From contig BSBN01000849.1 in NCBI GenBank assembly GCA_027924645.1, positions 10,558,001-10,622,000 of the forward strand: a DNA stretch of 64,000 nucleotides, read 5' to 3'. This document shows, one piece after another, positions 35,340 to 46,149 of the stretch. The position numbers and the translations under genes were made by a program. Numbering within the stretch: position 1 is the first letter of the stretch; the number at the start of each line of letters is the position of its first letter. The DNA comes from Cunninghamia lanceolata. Its lineage: Eukaryota; Streptophyta; Pinopsida; Cupressales; Cupressaceae. The notes beneath the pieces were generated by a model, which saw only the letters and a list, made by a program, of their open reading frames with translations, had not been told where the DNA came from and did not search any database.

Positions 35340-35720
35340 AAAACTGCTTTGCCTTATGTTAGGTTGTTAAACCCATCATTTTTGACACTCTTCTGTTAAA
35401 GATATTTGAGTTGCAAGAATATGTCAGAAAAATGGCTATGAACTTTTTTAATGTTAGTAATGTTATATGGCATGTTTTTCTGGCCCATCTAGGGTTCATT
35501 ATGCCAATAGGTGTACACACTATGAGAAAAGCTTTGCGTATGGTACATCCACAGTGAGTAATTAACAATTGAAATCAGAAGGATGATCATTATGAGAAAA
35601 GATTTGCATTGGGGTAAATCTATGTTTCTTGCTATCCACCCTACACTTAGGGGAGGTATATTGTTATGAAACAAGCAAATAATCTCCCATTGTTTGCTGG
35701 CTCTATCCACAAGAACTACT
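35340..35720. other. Unique island within the telomere-like array
   Basis: A 380-bp non-repetitive segment interrupts the telomere-like array. 'tatgagaaaagctttgc' and 'tatgagaaaagatttgc' occur about 70 bp apart in it. Minus-strand frames exist (35489-35710) but match no known protein. It could be a small insertion; no target duplication was identified. Confidence 0.4.
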
Positions 35721-35724
35721 AAAC

Positions 35725-35965
35725 TATACCTTAAACCCTAATCCCTCAACCCTAAACTTTCAACCCTAAACCCTATCCCTAATCCCTCTACCCTCAAAAC
35801 TCTACCTTAACCCTAATCCCTCGACCCTTAACCCTAAACGCTATCCCTAAAGCCTCAACCCTAAACCCTAATCCCTCAAGGTCCTAAACTCTAATCCCTT
35901 ATCCCTAAACTCTAAATCCTATCCCTAAACGCTCAACCCTCAAACTTAAACCTTAATCACTCCAT
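35725..35965. repeat. Telomere-like array, right block
   Basis: A continuation of the ccctaaa-type repeat after the unique island, with the same variants (ccctaatccctcaaccct). It grades into non-repeat sequence near 35965. Confidence 0.85.
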
Positions 35966-36030
35966 CCTTATCCACCCCTCTCCTCCCCTATATGGCTCAC
36001 TCCCATCTCTACCCTCCTCTTCCCTCGACA

Positions 36031-36236
36031 CTATACATACATACATATAGGCATACATTGATACATACATACATATTGGCATACATAGATACATACATAC
36101 ATATAGGCATACATAGATACATACATACATATTGGCATACATAGATACATACATACATATAGGCATACATAGATACATACATACATATAGGCGTACATAG
36201 ATACATACATACATATAGGCATAGATACATACATAC
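36031..36236. repeat. 28-bp tandem repeat, about seven copies
   Basis: The unit 'acatacatacatataggc' followed by 'atacatagat' is repeated with little variation. It translates on the minus strand as a Met-Tyr-Val-Cys-rich repeat in all frames, which is an artefact of the DNA repeat. Confidence 0.9.
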
Positions 36237-36275
36237 ATGATTAATAGCCTTGAACATAAAAAATTTAAGGGGTAC

Positions 36276-36309
36276 ATAACGCGAGCGCGTTATAACGCGC
36301 TCGCGTTAT
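36276..36309. repeat. Perfect 34-bp palindrome of the subterminal motif
   Basis: The half-site ataacgcgagcgcgtta is followed by its exact reverse complement. This is the right-end counterpart of the left 16-bp array. A further single site lies at 36366-36383. The motif is strongly CpG-rich in otherwise AT-rich DNA. Confidence 0.92.
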
Positions 36310-37204
36310 TTCAAACATGGCAAACAACACAAACTTTTGTGGAAAAGGAAAAATGCAAAGCAAAATATAACGCGAGCGCGTTATGTTTTGCTTTGGGAAT
36401 CCCAAGCCTTGGGCTTGGGATTTGCTTTGGATTTCCAACCCAAAGGCTTGGAGTGCCTTTTGAACAACCACAGACGTGTTTTTCCATATTCTTCAAGATT
36501 TCACATAATTTCGTTCGTGCTAACCTTTAGATTTGCACATGTTTCAAGGTCGAACAAATCGAACACCTGGGTAATGTTAGGCTTTCTCTTAGCTATTTGA
36601 CAATGTAATTTTTTTCACATTTTAACAATGTTAAGCCTTTCATCTTTAATTTCTTTTGTTTGTCTATCTGTTTTTGGGCAAAAACCACTGTTTGGTCTTT
36701 TTTTCATTGTAAATTAACTATTCATTGAAATTTCAAAAAAATTACATATTTACAAACTAGACTCCATTCTACAAATATTAAACAAATAAAAAAATGATTT
36801 TCAATTAGTTTTCAAAATTTATAGGGGTAGCACGGCCAAAATTCTATTTTTTAGGATGTGTCCACTTTAAAAATTAGTAAAAAATCAAATATTCATCAAA
36901 AAAATATCAGAAAAATTGGGCATAAACTACATGCTATTAGCTAATTTCTCACTAAAGCGATTTTAAAAATACCAAAAAAAGTTGACCTTTTGAGGGAGCC
37001 ACAAAACATGCTATGTTATATTTTTTTGACAGAAACAACACCAATTTCTGTGGTTCCCTCTTTTGAACCCCTTAATCTATGCCATTTTTTTTTTAAAAAA
37101 TAGTAGTTTAGAAAGTAGACTCGAAGCACTACAAATATTGTTTTGGTTGCATTTCTAAATTTTGAGTGTAACTATGCTCAATTTCTCATCCAAGGCAAGT
37201 ATTT
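36310..37204. other. Right subterminal region of the DNA transposon
   Basis: Non-coding. An inverted phrase lies at 36395-36455 (aatcccaagccttgggcttgggatt). The last part (about 37143-37272) is nearly identical, reversed, to the start of the second copy at 63873-64000. No gene is supported. Confidence 0.6.
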
Positions 37205-37272
37205 TCTAATTTGAAAAAAAAAAGTGGCCACTTAAGATGCCTTTTTGGCCCCCCATCTTCTTGCACTTACCT
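37205..37272 (-). repeat. Right terminal inverted repeat of the DNA transposon
   Basis: Read on the minus strand: AGGTAAGTGCAAGAAGATGG, gggccaaaaagg, catcttaagtggccac and a poly-T run. It pairs with the left end 19657-19715. The outermost base triplet is AGG instead of GGG. Confidence 0.9.
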
Positions 37273-37276
37273 AGAT

Positions 37277-37668
37277 GGTTTCTTGTATAGCTATAAGTCT
37301 ATAAATTGGAGGCTTGAGGAGTAGTTTGCATAGTGTGAGTTTGCAGGTATTGTTATGCTGTCGGAATGCTACCAGAATTCTTCCAGAGTTGTTTACTGGT
37401 GATACTCCTATAATAAACTTGCTCTGCAAGTGTATGTAATCTTGGTATTGGATTTGAAATACATTGAGCAGGCTTTTGGAGTGTGGGGGTTTTCACCTGA
37501 AAGGGTTTTGCCCACGTATATCTGGTGTTTTGTGTCTCTTTGTTTATTTCATGATTTGAATGTGTTTCTAGAATTTCTATGACTGTTAGATCAGATTTAA
37601 AGTTTTGCATAATTTCTTTCCTCAAGATTGGCATAGGAAGCTGTTTCCGCTACTTTAACTTCCTTACA
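37277..37668 (+). repeat. 5' LTR of the plus-strand copia, right part
   Basis: It continues the LTR from 19656 after the transposon and aligns with 43230-43624, about 19 differences by eye over 392 bp. It ends CTTCCTTACA, then two bases, then the primer binding site. Confidence 0.95.
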
Positions 37669-37670
37669 AG

Positions 37671-37682
37671 TGGTATCAGGGC
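37671..37682 (+). promoter_or_regulatory. Primer binding site, initiator tRNA-Met type
   Basis: tggtatcagggc, one mismatch from the tRNA-iMet complement TGGTATCAGAGC, two bases after the 5' LTR. Confidence 0.9.
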
Positions 37683-37792
37683 CTAATTACCTTTGGTTTC
37701 AGTTGTGGGTTGTGGGGTTTTTTGTGCTAATCAAGGTTTGAGTGGGAGCTTGTGTAGAGGATACTTTGTGATCTTGTTGTAGGCTTTTTCAG

Positions 37793-40700
37793 ATGGTAAG
37801 CACATCTGGGAGAATGGAGGTTGAAAAATTTTCTGGCACAAACTTTGAAATGTGAAAGCTGAAGATGAAAGATCTGTTAATTGATCGGGATCTATGAGAT
37901 GCGGTGGATGAAAATGTCTAGAGGCCTACGGATCCAACTTTGGCTGCAAAATATGATGTAATGGATAGAAAAGCTAAAGGTCTTATAAGACTGTGTCTTG
38001 CAAACTCAATTTTGATAAATGTCCATGAAGAATCCACTTTGAAGAAGCTTTGGAAGAAGTTGGGTAAGATATACCAAGATAAATCTTTAGTAAATAAAAT
38101 TTTCTTGAGGAAGAAGTTGTATTCCTTGAGAATGGAAGATGGTGGATGAATTTCTGAGCATCTGGAAACATTCAATATGTTGGTGACTCAGTTGACCTCA
38201 ATTGGGGTGAAAATGGATGAAGAAGAAAGGTGCCAAACTTTGCTGTGTTCGTTGCCAGACTCATGGGACAGCCTAGTCATGGCCATTGGGAGCACTTCAG
38301 TCACTCTGAAGATGGAGGATGTTGTTGGTTCTCTACTCTTTGAAGAGATGAGAAGGAAGGCCTCCTTGGCTTTGAGTGTTCGAGGAAGACCAAAAGAACG
38401 AGGCAAAGATGAGAAGCAACATGGCCATTCCAAGTCCAAGAATAATGGGAGATCAAAATCTCTTGGTAAGTCCAAGGCAATATGCTAGAACTGTGGCAAA
38501 TCCAGACACTTCCGAAAAGGAATGTAAAGAAGAGAAGAAAAAGAAGAAGAAGCAAGATTTTGATTCTGAGTACGAGAAAGAAGATGGAGATGCCTTTATT
38601 ACAGCCTTGGCCACTCGTGCAGATGATAATGCATGGTTGATAGACTCAGGTGCATCTTTCCACATGACTCCTAACAGAATCTGGTTTAGTAAGTATGAAA
38701 ACTATGATGGTGGTAAGGTGTATTTGGGTGATAATTATTTCCTTTACGTTGTTGGCCATGGTAGTATTCATGTGAAATTTTTTGATGGTAGAGTTAGAAT
38801 ATTTGATGGTGTCTTGCATATCCCAGGACTAGCAAGAAATTTATTATCTGTTAGCAAGCTAATAGATGCGGGTGTGCATGTACAGTTTTCTGAAGCAGGT
38901 GTGAAAATGGTGAGGGTGCTATGGTGATAGCAAGAGGAAGCGGATTGGGTACATTGTACCAGCTTGATGCATGCACAGTTGAGTGTAATAGCACTTCTGA
39001 TAAAATTAAGCTAGAAACTACTTCACTAAAAAAAAGAGATGGTTTCCTCTTCTATGGATGGTCGTGGCTTCTGGGTACCCAAGGGTGCTCTGTCTACTGA
39101 ATCAAAGTTGCCTGCAGAGAAGACTATGTTATGGCACTAGAGACTTGGCCACATTGGAGAGAAGGGTTTAAAAGCCCTAAAAAATAAGAACCTTTTTGAA
39201 GGTTTGAATGATTGCAATCTAGAGTTTGATTTCTGTGAACATTGTATTTATGGCAAATAGAACCACATTTAGTTTTACTCATCTTCTCATAAGTCTTCAT
39301 GTATTTTGGATCTAATCCATTCAAATGTATTTGGTCCTATTGATGTTGCTTCTATTGGTAAATAAGTTTATTATGTTACTTCCATTGATGATTTCAGTAG
39401 GAGGACATGGGTATATTTTTTAAAGAGTAAATCTAAATTTTTTAGTCATTTTAAAGAGTTTAAGGCTATGGTAGAAACTCATACTGGAAAGAAAATTCAA
39501 TGTTTGAGGACTAACAATGGCGGTGAGTACTGTTCTACAGATTTTGATAGATTCTGTATAGATTGCGGGATTAAAAGACAAAAGACAACTCCGTATTCTT
39601 AGCAGAATGGAGTTACAGAAAGAATGAACAGAACGTTGATGGAGAGGGCTAAGAGCATGTTGAGTGGAGCTAGTCTAGAACAAAAGTTTTGAGCTTAAGC
39701 TATTGCCACTGCTTGTTATTTGATAAACAGATCTCCTACATTAGCGCTTGTTGATAAAATGCCTATGGAGGCGTGGTCAGGGAAAAAGCCTTCAATTAGA
39801 CATCTGAGAGTTTTTGGTTGTGAGGCATATGCACACGTGCCTAAGGAGAAGAGAATAAAGTTGGATTCTAAGGCTGTCAAATGTATCTTCATCGGCTACA
39901 ACTATGGTGTGAAAGAATACAAACTTTGGGACCTTGTTGCACATAGGGTAATTTATTCCAGAAGTGTTATTTTTAGAGAAACTAAATCTTCTCCTGTTAC
40001 TTTTCAGCCAGAACAACATAAAGAAATAGAACAGAAAAAGATGTGATTCAACTTCCTTCTATGCCTGAGGAAGTTGAATCGAGGCCCCAAGATAGACAAG
40101 AAGTTGAGGAGAGCTCATCAAGCTCTGAATCTTCAGAAGAGGAGGAAGAAGTGGAAGAACCTCCAACTCAGCTTGTTCGAAGGTCTACAAGGCATAGGCA
40201 ACCACCTGAAAGGTATGGGTATTCACCTGATGATTGGAAGTGTATATTTACTTTGAATACTAACATTGATGAACTGAGATCTATGCAAGAGGCTTTGGGT
40301 ATGAATGATGCAGAGTCCTGGAAAGTTGCCATGGATGAAGAGATGGGAGCCCTTGAAAGAAATGATACATGGGACCTTGTACCTTTCCCTGAAGGGCGTA
40401 AACCTGTTGGATGTAAATGGGTTTTTAAGAAAAGATTGGTTTAGATGGAAATGTTGAAAAGTATAAGGCACAGTTGGTTGCGAAGGGATACTCTAAGGTT
40501 GAGGGTATTGATTACTGTGATATCTTTTCTCCTGTTACTAAAATGACATTCATTCAATTTTTATTATCTATTGCAACAGCTTATGACGTAGAGGTTGAAC
40601 AAATGGATGTGAAAACTGCTTTCCTTCATGGTGATTTGGAGGAAGAAATCTATATGACATAGCTAGAGCACTACGTGGTGAAAGGTAAAAGCAAGTTGGT

Positions 40701-42886
40701 TTGTAAGTTAAAGAAATCTCTGTATGGCCTTAAACAAAGTCCTAGGATGTGGTACCAAAAGTTTGATACTTATGTGTTGAGTTTGGGATTTGTGCGGTCT
40801 AAATCTGATCACTGTGTATATTTTAAATCTGATGGTGATCATTTCCTAGTAATTTCTTTATATGTTGATGACATTTTGTTTATTGGGAAAGGAGAAGAGA
40901 ACAAAGTTGGATTCTAAGGCTGTCAAATGTATCTTCATCGGCTACAGCTATGGTGTGAAAGAATACAAACTTTGGGACCTTGTTGCACATAAGGTAATTC
41001 ATTCCAGAAGTGTTATTTTTAGAGAAACTAAATCTTCTCCTGTTACTTTTCTGCTAGAATAGCATAAAGAAATAGAACAGAAAAAGATGTGATTCAACTT
41101 CCTTCTATGCCTGAGGAAGTTGAATCGAGGCCCCAAGATAGACAAGAAGTTGAGAGCTCATCAAGCTCTGAATCTTCAGAAGAGGAGGAAGACGTGGAAG
41201 AAGCTCCAACTCAACTTGTTCAAAGGTCTACAAGGCATAGGCAACCACCTGAAAAGTATGGGTATTCACCTGATGATTGGAAGTGTATATTTGCTTTGAA
41301 TACTAACATTGATGAACCGAGATCTATGCAAGAGGCTTTGGGTATGAATGATGCAGAGTCCTGGAAAGTTACCATGTATGAAGAGATGGGAGCCCTTGAA
41401 AGAAATGATACATGGGACCTTGTACCTTTCCCTGAAGGGCGTAAACCTGTTGGATGTAAATGGGTCTTTAAGAAAAGATTGGTTTAGATGGAAATGTTGA
41501 AAAGTATAAGGCACAGTTGGTTGCGAAGGGATACTCTAAGGTTGAGGGTATTGATTACTGTGATATCTTTTCTCCTGTTACTAAAATCACATCCATTCAA
41601 TTTTTATTATCTATTGCAACAGCTTATGACGTAGAGGTTGAACAAATGGATGTGAAAACTGCTTTCCTTCATGGTGATTTGGAGGAAGAAATCTATATGA
41701 CATAGCTAGAGCACTACGTGGTGAAAGGTAAAAGCAAGTTGGTTTGTAAGTTAAAGAAATCTCTGTATGGCCTTAAACAAAGTCCTAGGATGTGGTACCA
41801 AAAGTTTGATACTTATGTGTTGAGTTTGGGATTTGTACGGTCTAAATCTAATCACTGTGTATATTTTAAATCTGATGGTGATCATTTCCTAGTAATTTCT
41901 TTATATGTTGATGACATTTTGTTTATTGGGAAAGGCAAAGGTTTGATTACAGAATTGAAATGTCATCTCTCTGTGAAATTTGAAATGAAAGATCTTGGTG
42001 CAGCAAAACACATACTTGGGATGGAGATCAGAAGAGATCATGAGAATAGAAAGCTATGGCTTGGCCAGAGTAAGTATGTTTGTTCAGTTTTGCAAAGGTT
42101 TAACATGCAAGATTGTAAACCACTTTGTGTTCTTGTTACATTGGGAACGAAGCTCTCTATTTCACAATGTCCTACATCCCCATCGGAGATGGAAGACATG
42201 AGCAAAGTGCCTTACTAGAGTGCAGTTGGAATCTTAATGTATGCTATGGTCTGTACAAGACCAGACATTGCCCAAGTAGTGGGAGTTCTTTCTCGTTATA
42301 TGTCTAATTTGGAAGAGTGCATTGGGATGCAGTTAAGAGGGTCTTCAGATATTTGCGGGGTACAACAGAGTACTCTATTTATTTTCATGGTATAGGAGAT
42401 CAACATTCCTTGAATATTCATAGTTTTGTGGATTCCAACTGGGCTGGTGATGTCGATAGCAGAAGGTCCACCAGTACATATGTTTTTACTCTTAATGGTG
42501 GTGCAATTAGTTGGATGAGCAAGTAACAGGCTATGGTTGCTTTGTCCACTATTGAGGCAGAGTACATGGCAGCTACTCATGCCTGTAAAGAAGCCATTTG
42601 GCTGAAGCATTTGTGTTTAGATATTGGATTGAAATAGAGTGCAATTACATTTTATTGTGAAAGTTAGAGTGCAATTTACCTTGCAAAGAACCTGACTTTT
42701 CATGCCAGGACCAAACACATTGATGTTCAGTATCACTTCATGAGAGATATGGTCGAGGATGGCAGGGTGAAGCTCGAAAAGGTAGACACTATGGCGAATG
42801 TTGCAAATGCATTAACTAAGCCCATGAGCACAACAAAATTCAGGTGGTGTTCCGAGTCTATGGACCTTTTGGCCCCTAGCAGTTGA
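37793..42886 (+). pseudogene. Copia gag-pol polyprotein, decayed and partly duplicated
   Basis: Starts at the ATG at 37793 (MVSTSGRMEVEKFSGTNFEM). Gag has DDE-independent copia phrases (YQDKSLVNKIFLRKKLYSLR; LCSLPDSWDSLVMAI) and a damaged zinc knuckle near 38485-38525 where the frame shifts. The protease keeps LIDSGASFHMT (about 38637). GAG-pre-integrase RLGHIGEKGLKAL is near 39145. The integrase shows IDDFSRRTWVYF, then RTNNGGEY (Asp to Asn at the second acidic residue), then QNGVTERMNRT. RT has EQMDVKTAFLHGDLEEEIYM and SLYVDDILFIG, each present twice because of the duplication. RNase H runs ALSTIEAEYMAATHACKEAIW to a TGA at 42884-42886. Many stops and several frameshifts are present. Confidence 0.92.
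39843..41935 (+). repeat. Direct tandem duplication of about 1,046 bp within pol
   Basis: 39843-40888 (end of integrase to the YVDD box) is repeated at 40889-41935. The join sits in 'gggaaaggagaagag', a fusion of 'gggaaaggcaaag' (RT) and 'aaggagaagag' (integrase end), so a few shared bases (aaagg) mediated it. Copies differ at roughly 25 positions plus a 3-bp indel by eye. The second copy leads into the rest of RT, so it stands in the ancestral position downstream. Confidence 0.93.
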
Positions 42887-42928
42887 TCCATGATGGAGTT
42901 TTTCCCCTGGCTCTTGTAAGGTATTCGA

Positions 42929-42940
42929 CAAGTGGGAGAA
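42929..42940 (+). promoter_or_regulatory. Polypurine tract of the plus-strand copia
   Basis: caagtgggagaa lies immediately before the 3' LTR start TGTTGGG, the standard copia arrangement. Confidence 0.9.
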
Positions 42941-43624
42941 TGTTGGGAAATGAGGAGTCTCAACCTTGCATAATTCCTGTAATAGTTATTTTTATTTAAT
43001 ATTTTCTTATAGCTATTACACATTGTCAGTGCTTTGAAAATTAGTTTTTTAGGTGTCAAAAGATGCCCGCATGATAGTATATTATGGAAGACCTTTTTTT
43101 AGGCACATTCTGACATATTCTATGACATCTGTAAGGGTCAAAAATAGGGAATTTCATTTTGGACGTGAGAGCTTATTTTTAGACTAGAATCTTGGCTGAG
43201 AAGCTTTGCACATGGTTTTGTAAAACCACAAATGGTTTCTTGTATAGCCAGAAGTCTATAAATTGGAGGCTTAAGGAGTAGTTTGAATAGTGTGAGTTTG
43301 CAGGTATTGTTATGCTGTCAGCATGCTACCAGAATTCTTCTAGAGTTGTTTACTGGTGATACTCCTGTAATAAACTTGCTTTGCAAGTGTATGTAATCTT
43401 GGTATTGGATTTGAAATACATTGAGCAAGATTTTGGAGTGTGGGGTTTTTCACCCGAAAGGGTTTTCCCCACGTATATCTAGTGTTTTGTGTCTCTTTGT
43501 TTATTTCATGATTTGAATGTGTTTTTAGAATTTCTGTGACTGTTAGATTAGATTTAAAGTTTTGCATAATTTCTTTCCTAAGATTGGCATAGGAAGTTGT
43601 TTCCACTACTTTAACTTCCTTACA
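42941..43624 (+). repeat. 3' LTR of the plus-strand copia
   Basis: 684 bp, TGTTGGGAAATGAGG to CTTCCTTACA, uninterrupted. It contains the empty version of the DNA transposon's target site (accacaaatggtttcttg, about 43226-43243). The TSD acatt follows at 43625. Confidence 0.95.
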
Positions 43625-43629
43625 ACATT

Positions 43630-44806
43630 CAAGGACCTAGGGTCGAGTTACAATGTACTATCATACCCCAGGTCACTACTGAGATGCAGGGAAACTTGGA
43701 TTTTTATGATTTGATTGATAATTATCTTCTCTTATGCTTAATTATGACTTAAAACATTAATTATGCAAATACGACAGTAAATAGATGAATTATGGAAAAT
43801 GCTGCTATGGTAGGAAGATCTAAATTGACAAATAACTGTGCACCTATTTTTGGGGTTTGGAGGCAGAAAAGTCAGGGACTAAGGAGCGGGCACCCAAGTC
43901 CAAGGTCCTGCTTTTTGTCGAGATCTGCAAACAAGGTCTGCAACTTGTATCTGCCATACCAGAGATATTTCCGTTGTGAAACTTTGAGGACTAAAGAGCA
44001 GGTGCCCTAGTCTAGGGTGCTCTTTTCTTCTCTGATCTACAATTCTGACACTTTGTTGTACCCTCTTGCAACTTCACTTTGTCTACAACTCCAACCTGTA
44101 ACCTACAATCATGAAAACTTTGGGAGGGGGTTTTGGTGTTTAGAGGCTTGCCTCAGTCAAGCCTCGGAGAGACATTCAAGTCTTCCGAACGCCGTTGTCA
44201 GATAAAGAGTGCATGCCCTTGGGAGGTAGAGGCAAAAACCAAATGTTAAATGCTTAATAACACAAATGATATCACCTTGTAGTAAAGATCTCATGGGAGG
44301 AAGAAGCTCTTCATGCCATGAGGAGATGATTGCTCAAATCTGCAAATAAAAACACAAACACAAATTTACTCTTGCAACACAATGAATGTCTTGAATCACC
44401 TTTACACAAGCTCTTGAAATCAAATTGCTATCTAATGATCATCTAGTTTACAAATGAATGTCTAAACATGCTTTTATATGCAACTACAAACATTCCCGCC
44501 AATAATTTCGTAATTCAAACTTGTTGTGTTGGCCTAGGGACCAAATAACGTTCATAAAATGACACTAGAAATTTGGACTTGACCCAAAATAGGGCAGGAC
44601 TAGGGCATGGGCGCCGAAGTCCTCCGCCCCTATTTTGGGCAGGGTTAGGTTCAAGGGGTCCCCCTAGGTCCCATTTGCCATAAAACCTAGGGTTCATTCC
44701 ATCAGGATGTTAAATTATGATGCAAGATGTCCTAAATGCACACTAAAGACCCGGGAGCTAAACCTTTTGGGGAAAAGCCCCCAATGTCACATTTTCTGAC
44801 ATTACA
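43630..44806 (-). repeat. 5' LTR of the non-autonomous element, main part
   Basis: It continues the LTR interrupted at 19363 (caaggacctagggtcgagtt...) and ends tctgacattaca at 44806, parallel to 13876-15052. Confidence 0.92.
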
Positions 44807-45034
44807 AATAGAAAAATGGGTATTGTGTGCTGAGTTGTAAAAATTAAGGCAATATGATTGCCTTGGCCTATTTGGGCTTGTAAAAGTGTTGTAGTCATGA
44901 GAGTTAATCTCTCTTGAAAACTATGTTGTATGTAATCCTTATGTTATAACATTTGCTTTATTTTCAATAAAATGGGTGTGTTGAAGTCTTATTTTGTTGT
45001 GCATTTGGAAATATTATGTACATGGTGAAAAAAG

Positions 45035-45071
<37 letters not shown>

Positions 45072-46149
45072 TATGTTGTGTTATTAGAAAATGCATGACT
45101 AAGTTTACTTGAAAGAAAGAAAAGAGAAATATATATATATATACTAAGTTATTAAGTTATATGTTTTAATAATAAACAAATAGAATTTTTGAAAAAAAAA
45201 ATAGAATCACATGAAGTTAGGGTTTTGTTCTTAAAACATTTTGAAGCATAAAAAAAAGAAATCGCAGGGTGGAAATTTTTTTGATAATTCGTGTCATGAC
45301 CACATGACAAATGTAGACATGACATGGGGTTATTGTGTCATAACCACATGACAAATGTGGGCATGACACTAAATACCTAAATTACAATCATAAACAATGC
45401 CAAATCTTCACAAACATGAAGAACAAAGACTTAAGCTTGTAAGAAAGAAAGAAATATATTATATTAATACCTATGAATGACCAAAATGGATCAATGGGAA
45501 TCATATGCATAGACATACAATAAGCTATTAGGAAAGATAAAAAACATAAATATAAAGTCTATATACAATTAAAATCTTGAGACAACTTGATAAAAAGGAA
45601 AATAGTCTTTTTCCAAATAATTCAAAAGTAATTTAAATAAATGAAAGATGTAGACCACAAAAAATCATTAGTAATCAACTTTGAAGGCAAGTTCATTGAA
45701 CATGATAGATAGCCATAATTCACAACTTAATTAAATAATGGAGACATCAATTAGCTAAATGATTTGATATTTAATTTGGGCAGTGTTGCTATGAGGATTT
45801 ATCAATTTTGAAACACACAAAAGAGGACTAGACATAGACCCTAATGTATAGAAACATAACACATGCATAACTTGAAGCATTTTCATAAAAGATTTAGACA
45901 CATGAAACATATAAGGAATTACATAGTTAGAGAAAATATAGAAAATAGAAAATGAAATGTGTGAATAGAGTGAATAGGTATGGAAAATGTATGTGAGTCA
46001 AGAGACATGCATAGATAAGTGTGCTTTATGAGACCTTTGATATATCTTATCTCCATATAGTGACTTTTGATTATGGATATATAACATTGAGGGTTTGGAT
46101 TTGATGACCCAAACAAAAAATGCAAATGGTTTTCCATTGGCCTAAAGTA
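44807..46149. other. Non-coding sequence with microsatellites
   Basis: Host sequence right of the LTR element; contains 'attttcaataaaatggg' near 44960, a possible polyadenylation signal of an older element. A (CT)n run lies at 45039-45065 and an (AT)n run near 45130. A pair of 'tgaccacatgacaaatgt' phrases lies at 45297 and 45341. No gene was found. Confidence 0.5.

Larger units (their letters stand above)
19657..37272. mobile_element. 17.6-kb DNA transposon with inverted termini, Sola-like
   Basis: Seen: inverted ends GGGTAAGTGTAAAAAGATGG (left) and CATCTTCTTGCACTTACCT (right), and the 4-bp flanking repeat agat (19653-19656 and 37273-37276), whose collapse restores the copia LTR exactly. Subterminal motif arrays and palindromes lie near both ends. 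A minus-strand transposase pseudogene and a plus-strand seven-exon gene are inside. Knowledge, from memory: Sola transposons have DDD transposases, 4-bp TSDs and often 5'-GRG ends. Inference: this is a large Sola-type element. hAT (8-bp TSD), Mutator (9-bp) and CACTA (3-bp, CACT ends) fit less well. The cargo (359-bp array, telomere-like array, LINE fragment) shows it has also been a sink for other repeats. Confidence 0.85.
19364..43624 (+). mobile_element. Ty1/copia retrotransposon, plus strand, carrying a DNA transposon in its 5' LTR
   Basis: LTRs are 685 bp (19364-19656 plus 37277-37668) and 684 bp (42941-43624), starting TGTTGGGAAATGAGG and ending CTTCCTTACA. The TSD acatt is perfect. A tRNA-iMet-type primer site lies at 37671 and a polypurine tract at 42929-42940. 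Without the transposon the element is about 6.6 kb. By-eye LTR difference is about 6%, older than the minus-strand copia (about 4%). Pol contains a 1-kb internal tandem duplication. Confidence 0.95.
13803..44806 (-). mobile_element. Non-autonomous LTR retrotransposon (Ty3/gypsy-derived), minus strand
   Basis: The LTRs are at 13803-15052 and, split by later insertions, 19291-19363 plus 43630-44806. Ends are TGTAATGT...ACATTACA, an 8-bp inverted repeat. Flanks aagag (13798-13802) and aatag (44807-44811) are a 5-bp TSD with one mismatch. A purine tract next to the left LTR (aaagtgggggctaaa on the minus strand) sets the orientation. Without insertions the internal region is only about 4.2 kb. Its one protein is a retropepsin-like frame; no RT, RNase H or integrase is visible. 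The primer site next to the right LTR reads TGGTGAACCC on the minus strand, not tRNA-iMet. It resembles elements described as LARD or TR-GAG type. Confidence 0.85.

Noticed and set aside
35957..36277. Met-Tyr-Val-Cys repeat frames in all three minus frames
   Set aside because: They arise from a 28-bp tandem repeat, which reads similarly in every frame.
19657..37272. Assignment to hAT, Mutator, CACTA or Polinton
   Set aside because: 8-, 9-, 3- and 6-bp TSDs do not align at the junctions as cleanly as the 4-bp agat, termini are not CACT or CAGGG, and no Polinton core genes are present.
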